A stretch of 64,000 bases of DNA from the NCBI GenBank assembly GCA_023614405.1, contig CM042686.1:466458740-466522739 (forward strand), in the 5' to 3' direction. This DNA comes from Avena insularis. Taxonomy: Eukaryota > Streptophyta > Magnoliopsida > Poales > Poaceae. Below are positions 41,934 through 53,335 of the stretch, piece by piece (position 1 is the first letter of the stretch; each line of letters opens with the position of its first letter). The notes under the pieces are model-generated. The model saw only the letters and a list, made by a program, of their open reading frames with translations. It did no database searches and was not told the origin of the DNA. The position numbers and the translations under genes are program-made.

Positions 41934-44900
41934 GTGCTGGACCACCTTCGCTCGTTTCCAAGATACTTTCTGCGCTCTCATCGCTGCCGTGCAATGGGAA
42001 AAAAGAAAGGAGGTGCTGCCGCTGATTCCGCGGCCACCGTCGCCATGACGAAGAAGAAGGGTGGCTCCGCTGCTGCGGGCACCAGCGCCGCCGCCGGCGT
42101 GAAGAAGAAAGTCACGGGCACTCGTGTGACCAATTGTGGATGGCGCCCCTCCATTATCAAGGCGTCGAATCTCCGTCTTCTTCGCCAGGATGGAGTTATC
42201 TCTGCGGCAGTCGCCGATGCGTGCGTCCCCAGCGGTGAGCCCATTCCTGCTCCTCCCGCTGGTTTTCGAGTGATGTTTCTCGCATTCTTCATTCGCGGTC
42301 TCTCCTTGCCTCTCCACCCCTTTCTTAGGGGGGTTCTTTGCTTCTACGGGCTCCAGCTCCATCAGCTGTCCCCAAATTCGATTCTCCACATCACCTGCTT
42401 CATCACCCTTTGCGAGTGCTGGCTCGGAATCCAGCCACACTTTGGTCTTTTCAAGCGCTTGTTTAAATTGAAGCGTCAGTCCGCATCTGGCTCTTTAGTT
42501 TATGATGTAGGTGGTTGCGGCATCCATGTCGACCCATCCACCACCTACTTCGACGTCAAGCTTACCAAGTCCGTCCAGGGATGGAGGGACAAATGGTTCT
42601 ATGTCCGCGATCAGAAGGCCAAAGATGAGCACTTTGGACTCGTGCCCTTCGATCCGGCGAATCCCTGCAAGAAGATGCGTTCTTGGAAGAACGTAGTTAT
42701 GCCTGGCGAACTCGCGGAGACGGACGTTCTATATCAGCGCGTCTGTGACCTCGAAAGTCGCATAGGCGCAGAAGAGGGAGGGTGCGCTCTTATCAGAACT
42801 TGGCTGCACCGTCACGTCTAACCTCTCCAAGCTAGAGTCCATCCCATGTTTCAATGGAGTGGCGCTGATGATGCCACTCGCGTGTCTGCCGATGGCATGT
42901 CCGCGAGTGAGGTGGATAAGAGGATTCGACTGGTCACGAAGTGCACTGTCAAGGATGTGCTTCCGAGTGAGCCAGTTATTCCTCCTTTTGATGCTTCGAA
43001 TCCTCCTCCTGAGGTATAGTTGTGCTACGCAGTAGCTTATTTTCACGATTGCTTTTCTGTTTGCTTACTTGTTCTGTTTGTATGCAGGATTGGGCGGTGT
43101 CGCCTTGTATGCCTCCTCTCCCTGAGGGGATTATTCCTCGTGAAGCTTTGGAAGAGGACGAGTCTGAGTCGACTGTCCCTTCTGATGTGGAAGATGAAGC
43201 CCCCAAGTCCGAGAGCCTGGATACTCGTAAGCGTTCGCGCAGCGAGGATTCCGACGCGTCAACTCCTTTGACTCCAGGAGGCACGGCTGTTGGCGTGGAG
43301 TCACCAATTCCAGCCGTTCCTGTGAGGGCTGTGGCACCATCTTCTTGGAAGAAGATGCGATTGCCCAAGGAGTCTTCATCGGAGTCGGCAGCGGCCACGT
43401 TTGATCTTGACAAGTTTGACTGGTAAGTTTGCTAGATCATTCATTCTTTTCTGTTTTCTTCTTGTTGACTTTGCCCTGGAGTTTGCCATTTCTCAATGTG
43501 GATTTGATCTTGTAGTCAAGAGGCGTCGTCATCTTCTGGCTACGTCGAGTTTTTGAAAGAATCGGGAGTCGCGACCTCAGGGCCAAGGTAGAGGTCGAGC
43601 GTGCTCCTTCCCCTCCAGCGGCGGCCCACTCCGGGCACAACTCTTCGAGCTCTCCTCACGTAGGGGAACATCGAATGGTTGCTCGGATGACCGTTCAGCA
43701 AACTTCTTTGGAGTCGCTGGAGGATCATGTCAGTATATCTTTTCTTCTTTTAGTATGGCAGTCGACGCTCTCTGTTGCTCTCTTTGATTCCTTGTTTGTG
43801 CGACAGCTCCTTGTAAAGGCAGCCGCGCAAGTGGCGGAGTAGGTGATGGCGATTGGTCGCCAGCATGCAATGCTAGAAACGCGTCACCGCGTGGTCGAAA
43901 GTGAGTGTTCTACACTTATTCTTTTCGTCTCCTCCTTGGTATAGTCGACTGATAGTCAACTTTTGTTTGCCATGTAGTTGAGCATAACGCTTTACTGCGC
44001 AATGTCGCCACCTTGGAAAAGACATTAGCCGCAGCTGTGAAGGGGCACGACGAGGCAATTGCGGCTCGTGATGATGCACGGAAGCGCGAAGAGGATCTGC
44101 GTGCCTCCTTTGTAGCTAGGGAAAAGTTGTTCAAAGAGCAACTGTTTTCAGTCGCCAAGGCCCTCTCAGGTACCTTTGCTGATAGATGTTTTATTGTTGT
44201 CCTTCTCTTCATCTGGAGTTTTGCCGGTGGCACTAGAGATTTCATCCATGTGTGAGTTTTCTGTGCAGATGCTGGCGATTTGAGCTTTGACCCGCAGGCC
44301 CTTCGTCGCGATGATGCTCTGGCAGGCGCGGTGTCTGCAGTCGAGGACCGCAGCGCCGCTGTCCAAAGTACATTGTCCAAGGCCAAGGTCACCCTTAGTC
44401 GCCTCCGGGAGGAGTTGATGCCGAAGGCGGAGCTGGTTGATAATGTGGACGAGCTGGTAGAGTCACTCGCCGGGGGTGTGCCTCCCACCTACAAGAACTC
44501 CCTCCGCACGGCTGGCGCGACCATGTCACTCGCCATGGTGCAAGCCCACGGAGTCGAGATAGATCCCTCTGCGGTGTCGAAGGTGATGCCTGTTGGCGCG
44601 GACGGTCAGCAGGTAGTCTTCGCTCCTTTCGCGACTGCCTGTGCCAAATATGGCCATTCCTTGATAAATACCGTTGCCAAGTATTCGTAGGAGCTCCAAC
44701 GTGCGAAGAAGGTGGCGAAAGCTTCGGCCTCAGGGGCTGGCGGAAAGTCAGTGGCGTCTGATACCGCCACGGACTTGATGAAGCCCCCGAAGCCATCAAA
44801 GTCGAAGAAGCCAGCTGCTCCATAGTTATCTTGTTGTAATAATTGATGAGTTGCCCTTTTAGTCTAAGAACATGCCTGTTGGCGAGTGTGTTTGTGAAAA

Positions 44901-45824
44901 CTTATGCTTATCTTGAATGCATTTGTTCCCCTTGCCTTTGTGTTAATTTGGTCGCCTTATTTGCCTCTGTCTTGACTTGTGGTAGGGTACGTCAAGTGAT
45001 CCTGTGGGAGGAACCCAGGACTCGCCATCTCTTGGTGAGACAGTGGCACCACCGCGCTCCAGGGTAGAGGAGTTGTCCTTGCTGTCGCGACTTCGTGACC
45101 GCGTGAAGCAGCTGGAGCGTGAGTTGCCCCTGATCCGTGGTAACGCAGACGTGTGGAAGTCAAAGGCGGAAAAAGCCGCCGCCCGCGAGCAATATCTGCT
45201 TGGCGAGGTGACGCAGCTGGGCGACCAGCTTAAGTGTTAGTTTGCTCATTCTCATCTTTTCCTTTATAGTTAGTCGCAATGGTACGTTGTACTCATGCTG
45301 TTGATGCTGCTTCGTGTAGTTGTTAGCGCACGCCATCCGCAGGAGGAGAGGGATAGGATTGCCATCCGCCTTCATGATCTCACCTAGGAGCAACTTCAGG
45401 AGAGTGGATACTTCTGGGTAGATCATGATCGTGCCACTGCATTGGCGACCCTGCAGGATCGCGCCTCGCGAGTGCTGCTCTTTCTGAAGAAGTCGTAGTC
45501 GTTTTGAAGAACATCTATCGGGCGATGCTCCCGTTGGATGACACTCCATCAAGCCTGCTAGCTTTCCTGGCCAAATTTCAAGATATGTCCGCAGTTCGCG
45601 AGTGCGTGAGGCAGCAGTTGGTGGCTGGTGCCAAGGCTGCCCTCTTAATGGTGCGTTTGCACAGGCCTGACGTGGATGTCGCCGCCATTGCCTCTAGACC
45701 GCCAGCACCACCAGCTTGGTCTGCCTGGAATATGGTGCCACATTATCAGGTGGTGGACCGTCCAGCAGAGGAGATCGTCGACTTCTTTGAGGAACAAACC
45801 AACGTTCCTCTGTTGCGATGGTAG
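41934..45824 (+). pseudogene. Antisense gene of Tat-3 (Transposase_28-like), spliced, nearly open
   Basis: The start is at 41934 or, more likely, MGKKKGG at 41994. Exon 1 carries FFIRGLSLPLHPFLRGVLCF, YGLQLHQLSPNSILHI and ITLCECWLGIQPHF, the gypsy-type antisense domain, then KWFYVRDQKAKDEHFGLVP. A stop (TAA near 42819) and a frame change interrupt it, and it resumes FQWSGADDATRVSADGM. Introns have good borders: GAG|GTATAG to TATGCAG|GATTGG (43016-43088), GACTG|GTAAGT (43424) to CTTGTAG|TCAAG. Later exons are coiled-coil (44013-44170, 45004-45237) and end MVPHYQVVDRPAEEIVDF at 45824. Confidence 0.7.
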
Positions 45825-46395
45825 CCAGATTTGTATCCTGCACATAAGTGTATTTGTGTTGTAAAGTTCATATATATTTGTAGATAATTTATTGTTGAAT
45901 GTGTGCAAATAGCTTTGTAAGCGTAAGGTGCGTTGCACTATGCGAGTCCTTTTCGTTAGCCTGGCCATCTTTTTCCTTGGTCCCTTGTCAACCTGCCAAA
46001 GTGCAGTACTGGGTAGGGTTTGTATTAAGGGGTTCAATTGATGTGCCACTACTCAGATATCACGTCTTGGTTCAAGAAACGTATGGGTATGAGCGTAGCA
46101 TAAAAAATTGACAAAGTAAAGGAGAAACACGGAGTTTTGGGGCACTTAACTTTTATTTATTCGAAGAACAATGCGAGGTACAATGTGCGGCTAAGTAGCC
46201 TTGGCTGAGTAGCCTTATTTGCGATGTAAAAAGTAAAACTACTAGGGGTAGAAGGCCGCAACAGCGACGCCCAAGGGTTGGAGTATGCGACTCCTGTCTC
46301 TAGATCTTTAAGGCGATAGGCGCCACCTGGGATTACTTATGCAATCACGTACGGTCCTTCCCAGGGAGACTCGAGCTTGAGATGCCCCTGCTGTT

Positions 46396-47336
46396 TCAGT
46401 CGCAGGACCAAGTCACCTTCGATGAAGATCTGGGGCGAAGCCTTCTACTGTGGTAGTTGCGCAGGTTCTGCTGGTAGATCGTAGATCTTTCTACGGCGAT
46501 TTCTCTTTCTTCGTCGAGGAGGTCGACGGAGTCTTCGAGTGCAAGGGATGACTTTTGTTCACTGTAGGCGACCACGCGCAGCGCCTTGTACCGTACCTCG
46601 GCAGGTAGTACTGCTTCTGCTCCGTGCACCATAAAGAATGACATGTAGCCCGTGGCGCTGTTTGGAGTTGTACGTAGACTCCAGAGTACGGATTGCAGCT
46701 CATCTGGCCAACAACCCGCTGCTTGTTCGAGTGGTGCAGGAGTCGCTTCTTGATGCCGCTGCAGACGAGCCCGTTTGCTTTTTCCACCTGACCGTTGGTC
46801 TGTGGATGCGCTACTGAGGCGTAGCTGATGTTGATCCCCAGGTTTTCGCAGAATTCTTAGAACTCCTTGGATGAGAAGTTCGTCCCGTTGTCGGTAATGA
46901 TGCTGTGCGGCACGCCGAAGCGGTAGACGATGAACTCGAAGAACTTGACTGCGCTGTGCCCTGATTGGTTGGTCATTGGTATGGCCTCGATCCACTTGGT
47001 GAATTTGTCGACTGCCACAAAGAGGTAGACGTAGCCTCCACGCGAGGATCTTGGCAGCTTGCCAACCATATCAAGCCCCCATTGTGCGAAGGGCCAGGCC
47101 AATGGAATAGGCCGTAGCTCTGCGCCTGGTGCGTGTGGCTTGTCCGTGAATCGTTGGCAAGCATTGCATTTTTGGACTATGTCCTTGGCGTCGCGCATGG
47201 CCGTGGGCCAGTAAAATCCAGCTCGTAGAGCTTTGGCGACAAGGGCGCGACTGCCTGCATGATGCCCGCAGGTTCCTTCATGGATGTCGAGGAGCATTGC
47301 TCTTCCGTCAGCCATGGAGACGCATAGTTGTAGCAC
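46396..47336 (-). pseudogene. Tat-3 integrase
   Basis: 47336-46857: zinc-binding HEGTCGHH...CNACQRF, catalytic GLDMVGKLPRSSRGGY, AVDKFTKWIEAIPM and IITDNGTNFS, so both aspartates are present. A stop follows at 46857. 46995-46396 and 46787-46491 hold the rest in shifted frames, including VLWSLRTTPNSATGY and a C-terminal part (FMVHGAEAVLPAEVRY). It is the same protein type as the integrase at 7971-9326 and keeps the first aspartate that is lost there. Confidence 0.85.
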
Positions 47337-48479
47337 TCATGTGATGCTGCGTTTATACAGTTCGTCGTTGAGAACGGCGAATGCCTTGGGGCGCCGCGCG
47401 ATGTGCCGTGCATCTATCGGATTATCTGGTAGTCTCTTGCTGAGGAGGTACATAATGTACGCCTGCGTCCAAGATTGCTCGATCATCATGACGCTCATTG
47501 GTCCCTCGAGTCCTGTGTCCTGCTCCAAGTCATCGAGTGCCATTGGCTCATTGGGTGGCATAGCCCCCGAGTCCGTTGTTGTGCTTGTTTTCTTCTCTGC
47601 GGCCTTTGGCTTGATGGAGCGTTCGCATATGTGCTCGAGAAATACCCCAGGTGGTATGGGGGCGCAGGTAGAGCCTATGTTGGTGAGTGTGTCCGCCTCC
47701 TCGTTGCTTTTGCGACCTATGTGTCGCAACTCGCAACCATCAAAGTCTCCTTCGAGTGTATCGTAGAGGTCGGGGTACGCGATCATGTTGTCGTTCAGTG
47801 CGTCGCACTCGTGCATTGTTTGGTTGACGACCAACTTGGAGTCGCCTTATATGATGAGCCTTTTGGCGCCACAGGCTTTTGCCATCCTCATCCCATGCAA
47901 CAGGGCCTCGTATTCAGCCTTGTTGTTTGAGGCTATGAACTGCATTCACGGGATATATTTCAGCTTGTCCCCTTGAGGTGATGTCAATATGACACCTGCG
48001 CCTGCTCCGTCTTTCCATTTGGACCCATCGAAGTGCATTGTCCAGAGGTAGGACATATCTGGCTTGTCCAGGAGCTGGTTCTCCATCCAGTGCATGAGAA
48101 AGTCAGGGAGCACTTGCGACTTGATGGCGTCGTGTTTTTCGTATGTGATGTCTCGTGGAGACAGCTCTATTCCGCAAAGCGCGACTCGCCTCGTGGCGTC
48201 GGGGTTATTAAGGATATGCCCCAACGGGGCGTCGTTGACTACCACAATTGGGTGTTCCTGGAAGTAGTGGCGCAGTCGCCGGGCGGTCATAAAGACGCCG
48301 TACGCCAGCTTCTGGTAGTGCGGGTACTGCTGTTTTGTTGGCGTGAGGACCTCGCTGAGGTAGTATACTGGGTGTTGTACGCCGTGGACTTTATTTTTTC
48401 TCCGCTCGACGACGAAAGCATCAGGTCGACCACCTGGTTGGTGGCAGAGATGTACAGCAACAGTGGTTCCCTTTCTCAT
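47337..48479 (-). pseudogene. Tat-3 RNase H pair
   Basis: 48479-47946: end of the Gypsy RNase H (HPVYYLSEVLTPTKQQYPHY, FQEHPIVVVNDAPLG) and the start of the second RNase H (LWTMHFDGSKWKDGAGAGV). A TGA (about 47948) and a TAA (about 47848) lie in the same frame. 47834-47337 continues the second RNase H (MVVNQTMHECDALND, GCELRHIGRKSNEEADTL) and runs on into the linker (FLEHICERS) before integrase. Confidence 0.82.
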
Positions 48480-48535
48480 GGAGTCACCAGTACTGGCGAG
48501 GTGGATAGCAAGCGCTTGAGATCTTCGAATGCTTC

Positions 48536-49460
48536 TTATGCTTCATTGGTCCACTGGAATTTTTCGGCTTTGTGGAGGAGCTGGTAGAAGGGCAGTGCCT
48601 TTTCACCCATCCGACTGATAAATCGACTGAGGTCCGCGATTCGTCCGGCCATTTGCTGGACGCCTCTTATGTTCTTCGGCTTCTCCATGGCCAGTATGGC
48701 TTTTATCTTCTTCGGGTTCGCCTCGATCCCCCTCGCGGAGATGAGGTATCCGAGTAGCTGCCCAGATGGTACGCCGAAGGCGCATTTGTCCGGATTGAGC
48801 TTGATCCGGTAGCGATCGAGGTTGGCGAAGGTTTTACGCAAATCATCGATTAGAGAGGCTTCCTCCTTGGTCTTGATTAGTATGTCGTCGACATAGACTT
48901 GGATGTTGCGACCTAGTTGTTCCTTGAGGCAAGCCTGCATGCATCGTTGGTAGGTGGCTCCCGCGTTTTTTAGCCCGAAGGGCATTGTGTTGTAGCAGAA
49001 CACACCAAAGGGCGTTGTAAACGCTGTTTTCTCCTGATCTTCCTCCTTCATTTGAATTTGATTATAGACTGAGTAGGCGTCGAGGAAGCAGAGGCGCTCG
49101 CATCCTGCGGTGGAGTCGATGATCTGGTCGATCCGTGGCAGCGGAAAGTGATCTTATGGGCAGTGCTTGTTTAAAGAAGTGAAGTCCACACACATCCGTA
49201 GGATGTCTGTGTCCTTTTTGGTACCAGCATCGTATTGGCGAGCCAAGTGATTTCCTTGATCTCGCATATGAACTTGGCCTTGAAGAGTCTGTTGATCTCC
49301 ATTCCGACTGCCTGCGCTTGTGGCTCAGACAGTCGCCTGATTGTTTACTTGACTGGCCTTGCGTCGGGGTTGACGTTGAGTGCGTGCTCGGCGAATTCCT
49401 TGGGAACTCCTGGCATGTCCGCAGGACACCAGGCAAAAATTTCCCAGTGCTCACGGAGGA
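48536..49460 (-). pseudogene. Tat-3 reverse transcriptase
   Basis: 49051-48536 holds FGVFCYNTMPFGLKNAGATY, the active site QVYVDDILI, LNPDKCAFGVPSGQLLGYL and ISRMGEKALPFYQLL. Upstream (49460-49060) the start of RT is present but interrupted: NPDARPVK is followed by TAA where glutamine is expected, and frame changes occur near 49200 and 49060. Motifs and length match the RT at 6104-7141. Confidence 0.85.
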
Positions 49461-49721
49461 ATTCGACGAGCGCGAGTTCCTATGCGGGACTCAGGTTGTT
49501 GGCGATGAGGGCCATCTTGGAGGGATCCGATGGATGGACCTGCACCTTCTTTGTGTGCACGGATGAGTCGAAGGAGAGATCAGGTGAGCTTGGCCTACTC
49601 AAGGGAGGCGCATCGCTGTCTCGTCGTCTCTTTCGCCTTGTGAGTTCCTCTGCATGTCGAAGGACCGGAGATTCTGTTGAATTTCGCCGCAAGCGCCGAC
49701 GCTTCAAAGTTCCGTTGATCA

Positions 49722-51026
49722 TTATGAAGCCGCTGGGACTGGCATTTTCATCTGCAGGTAGGCGTAGCGGGGTACTGCCATGAACCTGCCGAATGCGACG
49801 CGCCCAAGGATGCAATGGTATTGTGAGGGCCAGTCGACGACCTCAAAGTCGATGCGCTCGTGCCAGAAGTTCTTCGGCGTGCCAAAGATGACATCGAGGT
49901 TGATTTTGCCCAATGGGTATACGCCTTTCCCTGGGACAATGTCGTGGAACGTTGTGTCCGATGCCTCCAAGCAGGTTAGAGGGATCCTCATTGCTCGCAA
50001 GGTACTCGCAAATATGAGGTTGATGCTGCTTTCGCCATCCATGAAGACGCGACTCATGTCGAAGCCTCCAATTTGTGCCTCGAGTACGAGGGGGCAATGA
50101 CCTGGGCGAGGTACTTGAGGTGGGTGGTCGTGTTTGTCGAAGGTAATGCACGACTCGCTGCCACTGAGGTACTCAGTGGTGGATGGTGGCGAGTGCATGG
50201 ACAAGTTGACTTGGAGAGTGATGGCCTTCTGCATCCTGTTGGAGGGAAGCCCCTTTTGGATCATCATGGTACCCATGGCCCGTGGGTACGGTTCGCCTCC
50301 GTGGTGCTGGTGCGGTGCAGCTCCGTTCGGGGGTGGCCCAGGTGGTGGTGGTGGTGCGCCATGTGCCACGGCGCCTACAGCGGATCCGTAGCCTCTTTCG
50401 ACTGCATTGCGGTTCATCCGAACCAATCCCTCGTGTAGCTTGAGGAACTCGCGGCAGTCCTTGAGGAGGTGGCTGGACTTTCTCTTGCCATCATGCTTGT
50501 CGATGTAGAAGTGTATCGTGCATGGCCCAGACAGTTTGTCCTCGATGGAGGTCGCGGGTGCCTCATCGTGAGTGCGGCGTTGCCACACTTGCGTGGTTTT
50601 CCTGGAGTCGCGGTATCCGCCGCTGCGGTTATCGTCGCGTCTATCGGCGTAGCCGGCTGCGACCATGTTGACGTCATCGCGATCGTCGTAGACGCCCATG
50701 CGACGCTGGGCCCGAAGTTCTGCCTCCTCGTCGGAGTGAATGCGATTCTTCACCGAATCTTCTCCATCGGCCCACCGATTCGCGATCTCCATCAGGTGGT
50801 CGATGGTTTGGGGCTTTGAGCGGCCTAGCTCCTCCCTGGGTTCCATGCGGAGGACACCACCGTTGAATGCATCAATCGCGCGGTCTTCCGAGATGTTCTC
50901 CGCGGAGTTCTTGATGATGGACCACCTTTGGATGTAAGAGCGCAGCGATTCGCCAGATCTTTGCTGGCAGCATCTCAGTTCTTCGATTGAGGCGGGCCGT
51001 TTGTACGTGCCCTTAAAGTTGTGCAC
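49722..51026 (-). pseudogene. Tat-3 gag C-terminal half and aspartic protease
   Basis: A 434-residue frame. Residues 1-110 carry the end of the capsid domain (NFKGTYKRPASIEELRCCQQ, GESLRSYIQRWSIIKN, MEIANRWADGEDSV). A basic linker and a segment CTIHFYIDKHDGKRKSSHLL (zinc-knuckle position, poorly conserved) follow, then a proline/glycine stretch. The protease is at about residues 290-425, with active-site VFMDGESSINLIF (aspartate about residue 331). DGE replaces DGG/DTG, which should disable it. Confidence 0.82.
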
Positions 51027-52029
51027 GAAGCTTTAGACCAGCTCATCCCAACTGCGAATGGATCCGCGTGGGAGGTTATTGAGCCATGCCCGGGCGGCGC
51101 CCTGCAGCTATAGCTGCAAGCATTGCATGGCAGTACTTCGACTGCCTCCGTGTAGCCTGACGGAGGAGATGTTGTCCTCCAACCAGATCTTAGGGTCCTC
51201 GCCAAGGATCTCTAATGGGAGTTTAAACTCTTTAGGCATTCGCTTCTGCCTAATGGCTTTGCTAAAGCATCTGGCGCCGCAGAGCTCCCCATCTTCCTCT
51301 TCTAAGTCAGTCGACTAAGCACGTCGTGCCCTTGACTTGTCGATCTTGTGTTGTGTGAGGTCGTCGTGTGCATCGTAGTCGCGATCGTGTCGCCGTGAGC
51401 GGCAGCGTCGAGACAGATCGTGACTGTCATCGCTGGACGAGGGCGAGGAGTAGCGCTTTGCCCTTTTTTGGGTCTGGTACCGGCTCCTTGTCAAGGGCGG
51501 CCTCGATTAGCCCCTAGCCCGCGATCGTAGATTGGTGCATGGACGTTCGGGGATCTTTAGCCGACGGCTGGTTATTGAGGAGGTACATGGTGGCTGCTGT
51601 CACCGCGGCTTGCGGTGTCCTGGGAACCACGTTGCCTCTCGTGTCGACTATCATAGAGCCAAAGTCGAGGACTTTCACGGCCTCTATGCGCTCTTGTTCA
51701 GTGAGGTGAGCCATCCGCGACTGCCTCTTCTTGGCGAGGTACTCGTTGCCTCTTGAGGAGGATCCTCCGTAGGAGGAGATCCCATCACGACGAAGGCTTG
51801 ATTCGTCCGCTGCCTTTTTATGTGCCTCAAGTTGCACGATTGCTTGTTTTTGGCGCTTGACTTCCTCTTTTAGGAGCCAGTGGTAGCCCATCAGTAGTTC
51901 CTACGGGGACCTGAAGGGTAAAGGTGCACCCCGTAGGGCTTCGCGGCAGCGATCCCACTCTTGCTCGTTGAGCCTGATCATGACGCGTTCGCCGGTTTGC
52001 TCGTTGATCATGCTAGGAGGTTCGACTGC

Positions 52030-52195
52030 TCCTCCGTTGCCACCGTTACCGCCGTTGCCACCGTTGCCGGCGTTGGGTGGGTCGGTGCCGTTGCCGGTGT
52101 TACCACTATTGCCACGATTGGGTGGATCGGTGCCGTTGCCGGTGTTACCACCGTTGCCGCGATTGGCGGAGGTGTCACCCGCGGTGATGACGGTG
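52030..52195 (-). repeat. Coding G/N-rich tandem repeat in Tat-3 gag
   Basis: Repeats of CCGTTGCC(A/G)CCGTT and of a 45-bp block GGGTGGATCGGTGCCGTTGC encode GNGGN and GNGTDPPN repeats. All repeats are multiples of 3 and hold frame. Confidence 0.75.
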
Positions 52196-52621
52196 CACAT
52201 GAAGTGATTAGGGAAGCTGTTGCTTCCACAACTTTCATCTCCGGAACCATAGGTTCCATCTTTAGTGGCCAGATCGCTTAGATCGGAGTCACGACTGCTG
52301 TCGCTGACTGTGTTCTCGACTGCCACCGGAGCGTTGAGCTCGCTGAGGGTGCCGATCGATGGAGGGAACCATGATGCCGGGGTAATCGCCGGTGTTGTCG
52401 GATGATCAGGCATGCGAAGCGTGCCCATCTGACCAACTTGGAAGCGAAAGCTCCCAATCGCCAGGCTGATTCCGTTGCCCACAGACTCGAAGGCCGGGCG
52501 GGTGGCCGGCGTGTGGACGTTGAAGTCGAAGGCGCCGAAGAGCTGACGAATCTCCGCTGTTGCAGAGTTGTAGATCGCAGTTGATGGGGCCAAAGAAGCC
52601 GCAACATCAGCACTCCCAATT

Positions 52622-52640
52622 CCCACAGACGGCACCAATT
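52622..52640 (-). other. Primer binding site of Tat-3
   Basis: Minus strand ATTGGTGCCGTCTGTGGGA begins directly after the 5' LTR. TGGTGCC matches the 5' part of the Tat-1 site. Confidence 0.75.
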
Positions 52641-53127
52641 GACGAGGGTTTAACTCGTCAATGCCCATTGTTATGGACTTGGGTTTTGGAGAAGGAGGGA
52701 GCGCTAGAGACATCTATCGACTAGCAAACAAGCACACAGGGGACAAAGGATTTACCCAGGTTCGGTCCTCGTAGAGGTCCCTACTCCTGCTTGTCTGCTC
52801 GTGGAATTATTGAGGGAGTCGAAAGTTACAATGGTGCGCAGATGTAATCTGGCGACGGTTATGGAAACTAGGGTTGCATGTGTCCTTCTCGCCGCCCCCT
52901 CCTAGCCTTTATATAGATAGGCTAGGTCTCGAGTAGCAGGTCGAGTCGGTTACAAGTTAGGGTTTTCCCTTTAATCTTTCTATCTTTAGCTTCTTCTTGT
53001 TCTTCAAGCAATCGTGAGTCCGTAGGTTACTCGAGTCCCTCCATTCGGTCCTTGGCGACACTGTGGGCCTGTATGTATTTGGACCGTATATACCAAGCTC
53101 GAGTACCTGTAGGGTATACCCATGTCA
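52641..53127 (-). repeat. 5' LTR of Tat-3
   Basis: 487 bp, about 96% identical to the copy at 40129-40616 by hand count. The TATA region reads TTTATATAGATAGG. Confidence 0.93.
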
Positions 53128-53335
53128 AATGGAAAACCTTTTTTTCTAGTTTCGCAGCCCTCTACTATGACGGATCTGCTAAAAACATGGAGGAAGCTCG
53201 GCTGGCGCGTGGCAGAAGCAAGATTTTCGTTTCCTCGGGCGATGTTGACTTGCCAAAGTCTTTTGAGGCGTGTGGGTCCCGGACGTCAGTGCATCTAGCG
53301 GAGCATACTTTTCGGTCGCACCTCCCTGATTTGAA
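53128..53335 (+). other. CACTA-like flank resumed after Tat-3
   Basis: Continues the sequence broken at 40128 (GGCCGATGG then AAAACC). A short open frame exists but no domain is recognisable. It leads into the 124-bp tandem array. Confidence 0.45.

Larger units (their letters stand above)
51514..52713 (-). pseudogene. Tat-3 gag N-terminal region, one stop
   Basis: The frame is open from within the 5' LTR (52713) through the primer binding site into the body. It contains a G/N-rich tandem repeat (NRGNGGNTGNGTDPP units, about 52190-52030), is stopped by TAG at 51903-51901, and continues in frame (MGYHWLLKEEVKRQKQAIV) to another TAG at 51514. The capsid core continues at 51205-51026 in changed frames. 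The translation start could lie in the LTR or just after the primer site. Confidence 0.65.
40129..53127 (-). mobile_element. Complete Tat-lineage Ty3/Gypsy retrotransposon (Tat-3), minus-sense
   Basis: LTRs at 40129-40616 and 52641-53127 (TGACGAGGG...ATGTCA), with duplication GATGG (40124-40128) versus AATGG (53128-53132), one mismatch. Minus strand order: gag, protease, RT (YVDD), RNase H, second RNase H, integrase. A spliced plus-strand gene (41934-45824) lies between integrase and the 3' LTR. By hand the LTRs differ at about 21 of 488 positions, fewer than in Tat-1. Stops in gag and pol show it is inactive. Confidence 0.93.

Noticed and set aside
49235..50438. Plus-strand frames of 100-180 residues opposite Tat-3 gag-pol
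   Set aside because: They mirror the RT/protease frames on the minus strand and show no protein family pattern.
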